A stretch of 64,000 bases of DNA from Raineya sp. (GTDB lineage Bacteria > Bacteroidota > Bacteroidia > Cytophagales > Thermonemataceae): the NCBI GenBank assembly GCA_025454915.1, contig JALONN010000001.1, forward strand, positions 496,001 through 560,000, written 5' to 3'. Positions 22,611 through 31,733 of this stretch are shown piece after piece. Made by a program: the position numbers and the translations under genes. How positions within the stretch are numbered: the first letter of the stretch is position 1; the number at the start of each line of letters is the position of its first letter. The notes beneath the pieces are model-generated. The model did no database searches. It had not been told where the DNA came from and saw only the letters and a program-made list of their open reading frames with translations.

Positions 22611-24296
22611 TTAATCTTCACTTCTTGGAGTATTTACTAAATTTCTTTTGAAAAAACCAAAACCTCCATGCTTTCTAATAAAGGTTATTTCTGGATATTC
22701 TTTTTGGAATCGTTCAATATCATTAGACTTAACAACAAAAAACGCATCTTTATCTATTTTTCCTTTCAATAGCCACTCTGTGTTCTCCTGATAAGTTGTT
22801 TTTTGATAAAAGTCAGTGTTGGTATATTTAGGGAATTCAAAATAAAAATACTGTGCATAGCTCTTAAACCACACAGTTGTTACATAGCTATTTGGATTTT
22901 CTTTTCTCAGTTTTTGGTAAAACTCAATAGCTGGAGCTTGTGAATAGCCTTCTATTTTGGGTACAACTACAGCTGTATAAATAAACAAACACAAAGCCGT
23001 AGAACTAAAAAATGCAATGATGGACTTAGATAAATTTCTTCGGAAAAAGAAAATGGCAGAAACAACCAAAAGCCAATAAATGATACCAATGATAAATTCC
23101 CAGCCTTGCCACTCTACAGGGGTACGGAGGCTGTCTACAGCAAAAGAGTCTTGGATATATTTGTAAAATTGGTCTTTATTATAAGCAAATAGAGGCAAAC
23201 CTGTTAGAAGCAAGGAGAAAATTGTTCCTAAAATAGCTGCAACCCATGCCAGCCATTTGGCAGGTTTCTGATTCTTTTCTAGATAATATTCAAGACTCTG
23301 AGCAGCTAAAAATGACAGAGGTAAATATGCCATAGAAGAGTAATGAACAATTTTTGTTTTTACAATGGAAAATAAAATCATTACGACCCAAAACAGATAC
23401 AGCATGTGTTTTCTGAAAACGGGGTGGCTTTCCTCTGGATTTCTTTGAAAGCCTTTAAAAGCAAACACAGACATAGGGAAACAGCCCAAAAAAACAACCA
23501 CAAAATGGTAATAAAAAGGTTGTTCATGTCCAGCATCAGGCGTAGAAAAGAGTCTGATTTGATATTTGATAAACATTTCAAAAAACCACCAGCCTCCTCT
23601 GATAAGCTCCACTCCGAACCATGCAAAAGAAACAATGACCACTCCCAATGCAAATAAGAGTATATTTTTGATAGAAGTAACCTTTCTGAAGCGGACACTT
23701 ATCCAGAAAACTAAAAAACTTAAAAGTACCAATAGAAATCCAACAGGTCCTTTGGTAAGTACTGCAAGCCCTGTGGAGAGTCCTGCTAAGATGGCAAAAC
23801 GAGTTCCAAATCTATTGTATTGGTGTTCAATACTTTTAGATAAGAAATAGATTCCTAAAAATATGAAATAATTAAATACAGGGTCAATGATACCCGATTT
23901 GAAATACAGATGAGGTAAAAAACTCCCAAAATAGGCAAGAGCCCAAATAAACCCAAAACGTCTGTTATAGAGGCTTTTCCCAATCTGAAATAAAGTAAGT
24001 AAAGTAATTAAGCCAAAAACAGCGTTTGGAAACCTTGCTGCAAATTCGTTTACACCAAAAATCTTCATGGAAACAACCTGCATCCAAAAGAAAAGAGGAG
24101 GTTTTTCCCAAAAAGGCTGATAATTTACCTGTACTTGAGTATAATTGCCTGTGACTATCATTTCTCGTGCCGATTCGGCAAAATTGATTTCGTCCCAGTC
24201 AAACAAATGAACTCTACCTAAAAAACTAAAATAAAAAATAAAACTCAAAACAATGAGTATAAGTCCGTAAAACCTATAATTTTTATTGAAATACAT
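22611..24296 (-). CDS. ArnT/PMT-like integral membrane glycosyltransferase (GT39/GT83 type)
   Basis: 561 residues with about 11 hydrophobic helices. The first periplasmic loop carries FDWDEINFAESAREM (acidic pair D33/D35-E36), the catalytic signature of PMT_2/ArnT enzymes that move sugars from polyprenyl phosphate to lipids or proteins. NYQPFWEKPPLFFW is the second conserved loop. A soluble domain ends the protein. Donor and acceptor are unknown. It is first in a minus-strand operon that includes the AbiEii-like pair. Confidence 0.8.
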   Translation of the reverse strand: MYFNKNYRFYGLILIVLSFIFYFSFLGRVHLFDWDEINFAESAREMIVTGNYTQVQVNYQPFWEKPPLFFWMQVVSMKIFGVNEFAARFPNAVFGLITLLTLFQIGKSLYNRRFGFIWALAYFGSFLPHLYFKSGIIDPVFNYFIFLGIYFLSKSIEHQYNRFGTRFAILAGLSTGLAVLTKGPVGFLLVLLSFLVFWISVRFRKVTSIKNILLFALGVVIVSFAWFGVELIRGGWWFFEMFIKYQIRLFSTPDAGHEQPFYYHFVVVFLGCFPMSVFAFKGFQRNPEESHPVFRKHMLYLFWVVMILFSIVKTKIVHYSSMAYLPLSFLAAQSLEYYLEKNQKPAKWLAWVAAILGTIFSLLLTGLPLFAYNKDQFYKYIQDSFAVDSLRTPVEWQGWEFIIGIIYWLLVVSAIFFFRRNLSKSIIAFFSSTALCLFIYTAVVVPKIEGYSQAPAIEFYQKLRKENPNSYVTTVWFKSYAQYFYFEFPKYTNTDFYQKTTYQENTEWLLKGKIDKDAFFVVKSNDIERFQKEYPEITFIRKHGGFGFFKRNLVNTPRSED

Positions 24297-24374
24297 GAGA
24301 ATTTTTAATAAAATTGCATAAAATTAGCCAATTTGGTTTATAAAACAAAACTTCTCATATTATACCTACCTAAA

Positions 24375-24812
24375 ATGCTACAAGTCAAAATTATCAATCA
24401 GTCTAAACACGAAAACCCTCATTATGCAACAGAAGGCTCAGCAGGCATGGATTTAAGAGCTAATATTGATACTCCTGTTGTCTTACAGCCTCTTGAAAGA
24501 ACGCTGATACCCACTGGGTTATATGTACAATTACCCAAGGGCTATGAAGGGCAAATACGCCCAAGAAGCGGGCTTTCTATCAAAAAGGGTATTACACTTA
24601 TTAATTGTGTAGGAACACTTGATTCTGACTATACAGGTGAAATTAAAATTGGAATTGTAAATCTTTCACAAGAGCCTTATACTGTTGAGGATGGTGAACG
24701 TTTAGCTCAACTGGTTGTGGCTCAGTATACCCAGATAAAATGGCTTAATGTAGAAATTTTGGATGAAACAGAAAGAGGTGAAGGTGGTTTTGGCAGTACA
24801 GGGAAGAAGTAA
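24375..24812 (+). CDS. dut: dUTP diphosphatase
   Basis: The ATG at 24375 (MLQVKIINQ) gives the standard 145 residues; a TTG at 24333 would add an atypical leader. All five trimeric dUTPase motifs are present: [39 protein letters not shown] and [10 protein letters not shown]. It hydrolyses dUTP to dUMP and PPi. The gene is divergent from the glycosyltransferase, sharing a short intergenic region. Confidence 0.95.
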   Translation: MLQVKIINQSKHENPHYATEGSAGMDLRANIDTPVVLQPLERTLIPTGLYVQLPKGYEGQIRPRSGLSIKKGITLINCVGTLDSDYTGEIKIGIVNLSQEPYTVEDGERLAQLVVAQYTQIKWLNVEILDETERGEGGFGSTGKK

Positions 24813-24857
24813 ATTGTTTTGAGAAAAGAGCAAAACTTTAAATTAATATGAAAAACT

Positions 24858-25742
24858 ATGAAAAATAATTTTAAAACTCGTTTCTGGAGGCTCTTTGCAT
24901 TCAGTAGCCTTTCTTTTGTTGTATTGTTTGTTTTCAGACTTGTGTATGGTTATTTGGAAACAGATACAAACCATATGGAAGGAAATCATAATAATTTCTT
25001 CAGTAGTATTGAAAATACCCGTAAAAACTATGCTTCTGAAAAGAAAATGATGAATAATACCAACGTACAGGAGCAAGCCAATATAGCTTCAAGTCAGAAG
25101 TTTGAAAAAACAGCTTCTATACAAACAAAATCTTCTGAGTTTGAGAAAGATGAAAAAAATATAAAAGCTAAGACTAAGGAATTCAATGCTGTCATTCAGT
25201 ATGAGCAGAATTTAGGTCAGAAAGGAAACAGACAGGTGCATTTGCTTATTGGTGTAAATCCAAGTGTTTTTGATGCGTTCTATGCTGAAACTCAAAAAAT
25301 AGGATTGGTGAAATCTATGCAAATTACCAAAGTAGATAAAACTAACGAATACAAGCAGTTAAATGCAAAAAAAGCTTCTTTAGAAAAAACATTACAGTCT
25401 CTTTTAGAGCTTAAATCACGTACAGGGCAAATTACAGATTTTGTAGCCTTGCATGATAAAATTTTGGATATTGAAAGACAACTCCAAGAATTAGGAGTAG
25501 AGTTAGGCAATTTTGATGTTGAAAATGAATTTTGTACTGTCAAGTTTTCTCTTTATGAAGGTGAAACACAAAAGAAAATTAGTTTGATTCATCGTGTGAA
25601 AGTAGCTTTAGAATGGACTATCAAATATTTTGCAGTATTCATGTTTTCAGTAATATTGCTTGGAATAGCCGTTTTTATCATATTATTGGTTATAGATAAA
25701 TTTAATCTTATTAAAGTTATCAACAATAAAATAAACGAGTAA
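24858..25742 (+). CDS. DUF4349-type membrane protein
   Basis: 294 residues. An N-terminal hydrophobic helix (~12-30), a Glu/Lys/Asn-rich extracytoplasmic region, a coiled coil (EYKQLNAKKASLEKTLQSL... DKILDIERQLQEL) and a C-terminal helix (~253-277) follow the layout of DUF4349 proteins. Function not established; the family is often a surface or envelope component. The downstream DUF3592-like gene is 6 bases away and probably co-transcribed. Confidence 0.7.
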   Translation: MKNNFKTRFWRLFAFSSLSFVVLFVFRLVYGYLETDTNHMEGNHNNFFSSIENTRKNYASEKKMMNNTNVQEQANIASSQKFEKTASIQTKSSEFEKDEKNIKAKTKEFNAVIQYEQNLGQKGNRQVHLLIGVNPSVFDAFYAETQKIGLVKSMQITKVDKTNEYKQLNAKKASLEKTLQSLLELKSRTGQITDFVALHDKILDIERQLQELGVELGNFDVENEFCTVKFSLYEGETQKKISLIHRVKVALEWTIKYFAVFMFSVILLGIAVFIILLVIDKFNLIKVINNKINE

Positions 25743-25748
25743 AAGCAT

Positions 25749-26195
25749 ATGCTCATAGGTATATTTGCGTTTCTGATAAGTATTGTTTGTTTTTGGGCAA
25801 GCCAGAGGCTTATCAGATTGTACCTGAATGTAAAAAAATGGAATAGGATAGAAGCTCAAATTATTTCTAAAGAAGTAGTCTATGATGCTAATTTGTTAGG
25901 AGGCTCATCTGCATGCTCAAAATATACAGTGAAAACAGAATATCAATACGAGTTTAAAGATAAAACCTACACCAATAGCAAGATAATGCTTGCAGAACTC
26001 CTTGGAGGCAGATTTGCCACTTTAGAGTGGCAAGCCAAGAAAATAGCTGAAAGGATTACAAATCCCATTAAAATTTATGTAAACCCTCACAAACCACAAG
26101 AATCGGTGATATTCTGTGAGGGTATTACATTATATTTTATTATAGCCTTTATGGGATTTGTGGCATTTCTAATAGGTTTAGTAAATATCATCTAA
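25749..26195 (+). CDS. DUF3592-like membrane protein
   Basis: 148 residues. Two terminal hydrophobic helices (~1-20 and ~127-146) bracket a beta-rich domain with WNRIEAQIISKEV, YQYEFKDKTYTNS and KIYVNPHKPQESVI, the pattern of DUF3592 (small domain with VNPxxPxxS). Function unknown. Follows the DUF4349-like gene closely and converges on the next gene without an obvious terminator. Confidence 0.65.
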   Translation: MLIGIFAFLISIVCFWASQRLIRLYLNVKKWNRIEAQIISKEVVYDANLLGGSSACSKYTVKTEYQYEFKDKTYTNSKIMLAELLGGRFATLEWQAKKIAERITNPIKIYVNPHKPQESVIFCEGITLYFIIAFMGFVAFLIGLVNII

Positions 26196-26199
26196 ATAA

Positions 26200-26943
26200 T
26201 TACCACTTTGTTTCTTTTACTTTTCCCACATCAAAAATATCGGAATTTACAGTTTTGGGAAACGAAATATTAAAATACTTCTCAACCATACGTAATTTGC
26301 CGTTATTTTTGAACGAAATTTCAGTAGCAACTGGGTAATTATCAATCATTTGATATGATTTCAGTTCAATATCAGAAACAACTCCACCTGTGTTGTGAAT
26401 GACCCTTGTCAGATACATATTCTCTTTTTCTACCCAAAACTGAGAAGTTTGGGTATCTGAGGGTTCTTGTGTGCCAACTACAATTATTTTTTTACCATTT
26501 ACTTCTTTTTCATAAGATACATCCAAATTAAAACCTAACTCTTTGAGCTGTTTTTCTGTTTGGTTGGGAGGTAAAAAATAGACATCAAAAGCTAGAAGCA
26601 ATAAATGATGTACTCTTTTTTCTTGTCGGGCTAATTTACCACCAGAAAAATAATAAACTGAATCATTTCTGAATATTACGCCATTGCCTGTTTCAAAGCC
26701 ATTGAAGCGAATATGTAAATTTTTAGGAGAGTTTAACATTTCTTGCCAGACTTCTTCTCTGACAAGCGAGTCGTTTCTGTATAAATACACATTCTGCTCG
26801 AATTGCATATTCTTAGACCATTTTCCAGCCCAATGCTTGTGCATTTTTTTGATAATTTTAATAGGTTTGGAAAGGGGCTTACTAGCCATGAAAAGCCCTG
26901 AAATGAAAGCACTTAATAAGAATATGAGAATAGATTTTTTCAT
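26200..26943 (-). CDS. exported LolA-fold-like protein
   Basis: Start at 26943 (MKKSILIFLLSAFISGLFMA) gives a signal peptide; the upstream ATG at 26967 does not. The ~240-residue mature part has repeated antiparallel strands with residues suggesting an outer-membrane lipoprotein-carrier-like fold (FWVEKENMYLTRV, DIELKSYQMIDNYPVATEI). Such proteins bind lipid-like ligands, but no ligand can be read. Monocistronic. Confidence 0.5.
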   Translation of the reverse strand: MKKSILIFLLSAFISGLFMASKPLSKPIKIIKKMHKHWAGKWSKNMQFEQNVYLYRNDSLVREEVWQEMLNSPKNLHIRFNGFETGNGVIFRNDSVYYFSGGKLARQEKRVHHLLLLAFDVYFLPPNQTEKQLKELGFNLDVSYEKEVNGKKIIVVGTQEPSDTQTSQFWVEKENMYLTRVIHNTGGVVSDIELKSYQMIDNYPVATEISFKNNGKLRMVEKYFNISFPKTVNSDIFDVGKVKETKW

Positions 26944-27006
26944 AAAAAAAACGTTGTAGACATGCATACAACGCTTCTTTTACATTTTTTATTTTATTGT
27001 AATACA

Positions 27007-27765
27007 TTAGTTTGATAATAGGGGGATAATATGCTTCCAATCCAGTTGTTTAGCAAAATCTAAGGGTGTTTTTCCTGTCAGCGTTTTTGCATTTAGGTTA
27101 GCACCTGCTTTCAAAAACTCTTCAATAGAAGTTTTGTTACCTGCAATAGCTTCTCTGTGCAAATGTGTGTAGCCCATTTCATCGGAGCCATTAACTTCCA
27201 ATGGGTTTTCTTTCAAGAAAAAAGCTATTTTTTCTCTCATATTCACACTCATAGGGTGTTCTATGAGGTTTTCAGGATATTCTTTTTGTTGATAGGCAAT
27301 CAAAATATCATTGAAATCTCCAAAAGAAATGCCCCAAGCTTTATCATGTTCACTTCTTTCTTGTTCATTCATTCTTGAACGAATTAACTGAATTGTAAAA
27401 CCTCCATAAGTCTGACTACCAATAACAAACAGCCAGTCACTTAGTTGATGAAGAGGAACTTTTATTGTATCTCCATTTTGTACATTGCTTATAATATTAG
27501 GTTTGTTAACCAACACGCCACTAATATAATCCCCGTCAAATTCTATCTGATTAACCCACATATGTTCAACCAGAGGATTCATCTCATCATCGGTTTCTTC
27601 AATAAATGCAATCTTGACTACTGCAATACTCAAAGCTCCTACAATTCGATGTGATTCCCAGAAAAGTTCTCTCCAAAAATATTTAAAAGTATTTTGAGCC
27701 TGTTGAAATGCTTGTAACATTTCTTCATCATGTTTTTTAGTATAAAAAACCTTGTTTTTTTCCAT
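27007..27765 (-). CDS. DUF2314 domain fused to ankyrin repeats
   Basis: 252 residues. Residues ~15-150 match DUF2314: AQNTFKYFWREL, EHMWVNQIEFDGDYISGVLVN, GDTIKVPLHQLSDW and GSQTYGGFTI. Residues ~190-250 hold one to two ankyrin repeats (GYTHLHREAIAGNKTSIEEFLKAGANLNAKT... TPLDFAKQ). No signal peptide. DUF2314 proteins are frequent near toxin or effector loci, but no effector is visible here. Function unknown. Confidence 0.7.
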   Translation of the reverse strand: MEKNKVFYTKKHDEEMLQAFQQAQNTFKYFWRELFWESHRIVGALSIAVVKIAFIEETDDEMNPLVEHMWVNQIEFDGDYISGVLVNKPNIISNVQNGDTIKVPLHQLSDWLFVIGSQTYGGFTIQLIRSRMNEQERSEHDKAWGISFGDFNDILIAYQQKEYPENLIEHPMSVNMREKIAFFLKENPLEVNGSDEMGYTHLHREAIAGNKTSIEEFLKAGANLNAKTLTGKTPLDFAKQLDWKHIIPLLSN

Positions 27766-27782
27766 AAGGGATGTTTTTTATA

Positions 27783-28154
27783 TTACTTACTAAAATTGAA
27801 AATTATACTATCTTTTTGGATAGAAATACTCATAACATTTTCTAAGGCTTTGCCATTGGAGTAATATCCACCTTGTTTTTTGTCTGTTTTACCATTTTCT
27901 CTTGTAAACTCTATGGAGTAACTACCATCGGCTTTATTATCTTTTAAGCTTAATTTTTTAGATACCTTTGCATCATTGGCTAATTCTGCAATATCAATAT
28001 TTCCTAAATTTTCACTCGTACTGACTTTGATATTGGATATTTTACCTCCTGACTTGTTTTCGACTTCAACATCAATTGTTTTATTACCTGTACTCAGGCT
28101 ATCACAAGAGTTTAAAAGTATGATGAATAAAATGCTTGAAAAAAGATGTTTCAT
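27783..28154 (-). CDS. small lipoprotein
   Basis: Start at 28154 gives MKHLFSSILFIILLNSC, a lipoprotein signal with lipobox LLNSC. The mature ~105 residues are polar and beta-rich (VEVENKSGGKISNIKVSTSEN; SYSIEFTREN). No family recognised. Next to a second, very small lipoprotein candidate at 28235-28378 on the same strand. Confidence 0.55.
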   Translation of the reverse strand: MKHLFSSILFIILLNSCDSLSTGNKTIDVEVENKSGGKISNIKVSTSENLGNIDIAELANDAKVSKKLSLKDNKADGSYSIEFTRENGKTDKKQGGYYSNGKALENVMSISIQKDSIIFNFSK

Positions 28155-28234
28155 AAAATATAAGATTATTAAGGTGATAACAATTCTGTGTTGGCTATCC
28201 ATGCCCCAAAATAAGGATTTTTACTATTTTTCTT

Positions 28235-28378
28235 TCAAGAAAATTGATTTTTTAGTGTTGGTATAAAATTAGTTTCTTTGTACTTTGAAAGTTTTTTTAC
28301 TTGAGGAAATTTGGAGTCTTGGGAAGTACAATTCATCAATCCTAAAATACTAAAAATTAAATGTAAAATCAATTTCAT
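28235..28378 (-). CDS. 47-aa lipoprotein candidate
   Basis: ATG at 28378, stop at 28235-28237. The N-terminus is MKLILHLIFSILGLMNC, a lipoprotein signal with lipobox GLMNC, followed by a 30-residue polar tail (SQDSKFPQVKKLSKYKE). It may be a genuine small lipoprotein or the remnant of a longer one. The signal sequence is the only support. Confidence 0.35.
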   Translation of the reverse strand: MKLILHLIFSILGLMNCTSQDSKFPQVKKLSKYKETNFIPTLKNQFS

Positions 28379-28413
28379 GTTTTGAGTAAATAAAACATTC
28401 TAAATATAAAATA

Positions 28414-28929
28414 ATGAATCATATTATCCAAGAATTTTTAAAAGCTGACAGCAATCAAAGAAAAATAATTATAGAGGAAAACCTGCCTGAGCTAACAATT
28501 CAGGATTTATATGATTTTCTACTCATTATTTTAAAAAATAGTGAATACCAAATAAAAGAGTTTACCATCAAAATATTAGCTCAAAACACTCAAAAATCAT
28601 TTGAAATAGCAGAAATATTGCTCAAATATGTTTCAAAAGAGTTTATCAATACGCCCAAATATTATGGAGCTATGATATTGAAAGAGATTATTAGCCAGAC
28701 AGATACAAATAAAAGTGTGCCATTGCTTGTATCTGCTTATGATCTAGAAGATTACAGGGATATTCATTGGGCTATTGCTATGGCACTTGCTACTTTGTTA
28801 AATAATTTGGAAGGTAGTGCCAAAGAGGCTGTCATAGAACTTATCAAAAAGGAAATTGGTCAGAAAACTGATATTGAGGCTAGCTTGGGTACATATCTTC
28901 GAAATTACACGAATATTAAGTTTTTTTGA
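28414..28929 (+). CDS. HEAT-like helical repeat protein
   Basis: 171 residues, entirely helical, with paired-helix repeats (DLYDFLLIILKN, IKEFTIKILAQN, FEIAEILLKYVSK, IHWAIAMALATLLNN) like HEAT repeats. No signal peptide. Proteins of this size often serve as immunity or scaffolding partners, but no partner is visible. Its 3' end overlaps a convergent acetyltransferase gene by 14 bases. Confidence 0.5.
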   Translation: MNHIIQEFLKADSNQRKIIIEENLPELTIQDLYDFLLIILKNSEYQIKEFTIKILAQNTQKSFEIAEILLKYVSKEFINTPKYYGAMILKEIISQTDTNKSVPLLVSAYDLEDYRDIHWAIAMALATLLNNLEGSAKEAVIELIKKEIGQKTDIEASLGTYLRNYTNIKFF

Positions 28930-29371
28930 TGTGGGCTTGCTCTAGCCAATTCTCATAACTCATTTCAAATTTTATTTCGTTGGTACCATAACTACCTGTT
29001 TCTTGCCAGCCTAATTTCTTATAAAAATCTTTGGCTCTGGTTTTATTACCTGTACTTAACCAAACAGATGTTTGTGTTTGGGAAAAATACCAATCTAACA
29101 TTATATGGTGAAGCTTTCTGCCAATGCCTTGCTTTTCATAATGAGGATGAATAAACAAAGCCCAAATATTATTTTTAAGCAAATCGACAACTGCAAAACC
29201 TGCAATCTGAGCATTCATTTCACAAACCCAGCCTTTTCCATACTCTACAATAAAAGTCTCATAATCCGTCTCTGTAATCAAGGCTGGATTTGAAAGAATA
29301 TTTTCTTTTACAGCACATCTTACCAAATGCATTTGTGGAATATCTAGTTTTGTAGCTTCTCTAAATTGCAT
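28916..29371 (-). CDS. GNAT-family N-acetyltransferase
   Basis: 151 residues. The acetyl-CoA site is seen in IHPHYEKQGIGRKLHHIMLDW (Q-x-x-G-x-G/R type), with flanking strands GFAVVDLLKNNIWALFI and VWLSTGNKTRAKDFYKKLGWQETG typical of the GNAT fold. Substrate unknown. The stop overlaps the convergent HEAT-like gene. Confidence 0.85.
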   Translation of the reverse strand: MQFREATKLDIPQMHLVRCAVKENILSNPALITETDYETFIVEYGKGWVCEMNAQIAGFAVVDLLKNNIWALFIHPHYEKQGIGRKLHHIMLDWYFSQTQTSVWLSTGNKTRAKDFYKKLGWQETGSYGTNEIKFEMSYENWLEQAHIKKT

Positions 29372-29373
29372 GA

Positions 29374-29715
29374 TTATTTGGAGGCTTTGGCTAAGATAAT
29401 TTTCGTAATTAACTCAAAAGGAAGCTCCTGAGAGTGTGGAAAATGTAAAGCATCTTTGGTATTTTTACCTCTGTATAAAATAAGCTCATCTTCAAGATGT
29501 TCTAAACCATACATAGGGTACAAACCAATATGCTTTTTGTAGGCAGCCATATACAAATGTTCTTTGCCTACCTTAAAAGAGGGGATACCATATCGAATAC
29601 TTTCTTCTACATCAGGGTAAGTTTCTTTAAAAACATTCCGAATTTGTAAAAGCCTTTCCTGAATTTCCTCAGAGAAACCAGCTATGTAGGCTTCAATATA
29701 ATGGATAAGGATCAT
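29374..29715 (-). CDS. DUF1801 (YdhG-like) protein
   Basis: 113 residues matching DUF1801: YIAGFSEEIQERLLQIRNVF, ESIRYGIPSFKVG, YMAAYKKHIGLYP and a final FPHSQELPFELITKII. Soluble. The family fold resembles iron-chaperone-like YdhG proteins; function unclear. Its 5' end overlaps the next upstream gene by 23 bases. Confidence 0.8.
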   Translation of the reverse strand: MILIHYIEAYIAGFSEEIQERLLQIRNVFKETYPDVEESIRYGIPSFKVGKEHLYMAAYKKHIGLYPMYGLEHLEDELILYRGKNTKDALHFPHSQELPFELITKIILAKASK

Positions 29716-30700
29716 GAAAATAACCTGAACTTTTTAAATTTTCATAATTTTCGGGAATTTCTTGAATAGCCCTCATAGATAATAATTCAGAAGAAGAAGT
29801 TTTATATTTTTTGTAAGAGCCAGAATTTCCACAGGTAATAATTGTATGATTTGCATCTCTGAAACTATAAATTTTTTTCCAGTCATTTTGATTTAATAAA
29901 TATTCTTTGTAAGATTGAATAGAGCCTTTATATCTTTTTATACAATCTTCTAAATAAAATATTTTTTGTTGATTACCTTTGAGTAGTTCAATATCTTTTT
30001 GACATACCTTAATCTCTAATTCTTTTTCTTTGATAGCTTTTTTAGCTTCATAATCAATAAAAATTAAAGCATCTATGACATAAAGCTGTGTTTGGAGATT
30101 TGAAAAATCCCATAGTTTTTTTAATAAATCTGTTCTTCTTGAGTGTATGAGGGTTATAATAGACCTCCTTTTGTCGGGAGCACTACCTACAGTGGAATAC
30201 TCACATATCCATCCGTACTCGTCTCTAGAGTCTAAGTTTAGTAAATTATAGTAAGCTTTTAATATCTCAACTCTTTCATCAATTGAGATATTAAAATGTT
30301 TGGGTAAATCAGGCAACATATCTGATACATACATCATCCATACTTTTTTGTCAAAGAAAAAAGAAGAACTGGGTTGATAACCGTCAGAAATATTGCTTTG
30401 ATATTCTAAAACTAAATCTTTATAGCTGGTTACGTTAAAATATGAACTATTCCCTTGACTATTATATCTATATTCTACCCAAAGACTATCCAAATAATAT
30501 TCCGAACTAGCATAATGTCCCTTTGTAGTGTCACAATATTTTTTTATAGCATGCCAATTTAATTTTTTTAATAAAAAATCAGTTGGTATGGATGGATTAT
30601 TTTGAAAAGGTGGCATATTTTGACTCAAATCAGAAATTATTTGAGAATATGCATTTGATATAATGACAATATTTATGAATAAATAAAAAAAGAATTTCAT
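29693..30700 (-). CDS. exported hypothetical protein, 335 aa
   Basis: MKFFFYLFINIVIISNAYSQ is a signal peptide. The mature part is helical and Tyr/Ser/Asn/Lys-rich, with a central charged coiled segment (EAKKAIKEKELEIKVCQKDIELL). No recognised domain. It overlaps the DUF1801 gene, so the pair is co-transcribed. Confidence 0.5.
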   Translation of the reverse strand: MKFFFYLFINIVIISNAYSQIISDLSQNMPPFQNNPSIPTDFLLKKLNWHAIKKYCDTTKGHYASSEYYLDSLWVEYRYNSQGNSSYFNVTSYKDLVLEYQSNISDGYQPSSSFFFDKKVWMMYVSDMLPDLPKHFNISIDERVEILKAYYNLLNLDSRDEYGWICEYSTVGSAPDKRRSIITLIHSRRTDLLKKLWDFSNLQTQLYVIDALIFIDYEAKKAIKEKELEIKVCQKDIELLKGNQQKIFYLEDCIKRYKGSIQSYKEYLLNQNDWKKIYSFRDANHTIITCGNSGSYKKYKTSSSELLSMRAIQEIPENYENLKSSGYFHDPYPLY

Positions 30701-30736
30701 CCTAATAAATATATTTTAATCATTCAATATTTAAAC

Positions 30737-31366
30737 CTACTTTCTTGCGACAATAATGGTATGAATTTCATTGGTGCCGTCACCTTTGGGATAATTGATA
30801 TGAAAAACTCGTAAAACCTTGAAATACAATATTCTTAAGTTATCTGCAATAGACTCTAAAAGATGATAATAGAAATAAATTCTATCACCTTTGCTATTGG
30901 TCTGATAACCAGACTTGTCTTCTTCGCCCTCAACAAAACTGATATACAAAAGCCCTTCATCTAAAAGCAAATGATAACAGTCTTCAATAAACTTCTTACA
31001 ATCTGGTGAAGAAAGATAAGGGACACAAAATCCACACACAATGCCATCAAATACACTATTCAGGGTATCAATATCTCTTGCATCCATTACTTTAAAAGTA
31101 GCTGTAGGATTATTGGTTTGAGCCAAAGCTACCATTTTAGGAGATACATCAATGCCTTCAATACGAAAATCTGGACGTTTTTGTAATAAATAACGAGTGA
31201 TATTACCCGGACCAGTCCCTATTTCGAGTATTTTAGGGTTTTGTTCTACAATTTGGTCACAAAAATAGTCATAAGTAATGTTATAAATCTCCAAATTCAT
31301 GAATTTCTCCTGATACAAGTCTGCCACTTTATCCCATGTACTGAAGGTTTCCTGATATTTATCCAT
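30737..31366 (-). CDS. class I SAM-dependent methyltransferase
   Basis: 209 residues. Motif I ILEIGTGPGNITRYL, then DFRIEGIDVSPKMVALA (motif II), FKVMDARDID and FDGIVCGFCVPYLS are the Methyltransf_25-like order. Substrate unknown. It is one of three related genes on the same strand (30737-32537), the middle of which is a zinc-ribbon-like protein. Confidence 0.85.
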   Translation of the reverse strand: MDKYQETFSTWDKVADLYQEKFMNLEIYNITYDYFCDQIVEQNPKILEIGTGPGNITRYLLQKRPDFRIEGIDVSPKMVALAQTNNPTATFKVMDARDIDTLNSVFDGIVCGFCVPYLSSPDCKKFIEDCYHLLLDEGLLYISFVEGEEDKSGYQTNSKGDRIYFYYHLLESIADNLRILYFKVLRVFHINYPKGDGTNEIHTIIVARK

Positions 31367-31371
31367 AGTTT

Positions 31372-31725
31372 TTACTTTGAATTATTTAGAATCTTTTGAA
31401 TCTCTTTGATAATCAAATCTTTTCTTTGATAGAATTCTTTGGGGAAATCTAAATCAGGTTCCTCCGTTTTTAAATTTTTTTCAAAAAATGTCTTGATACA
31501 ATTTAGTTTTTCTATATTTCTAGCAAAGAGCAACCTTGTACCAATACTTATTTTATAAAAATAGTCCTGACTAGAAAATGTATGTTTCTTATGAAGACCA
31601 CAATAAGAGCATTTTACGACACCTTTTTTCTTTGGATATTGTACATATGAGCCTGTCCATTCAGCATAATAAACAGCTTTTTTAGAACATTTTGGGCAAA
31701 TAACATCAACACGGGCTTCTTCCAT
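31372..31725 (-). CDS. small zinc-ribbon-like protein
   Basis: 117 residues. CPKCSKK near the N-terminus and CSYCG about 28 residues later form a C2-C2 zinc-ribbon pattern; the rest is helical and basic. No family recognised. Sits between two methyltransferase genes with gaps of 5 and 8 bases, so it may act with them. Confidence 0.5.
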   Translation of the reverse strand: MEEARVDVICPKCSKKAVYYAEWTGSYVQYPKKKGVVKCSYCGLHKKHTFSSQDYFYKISIGTRLLFARNIEKLNCIKTFFEKNLKTEEPDLDFPKEFYQRKDLIIKEIQKILNNSK

Positions 31726-31733
31726 AGTGGTAT

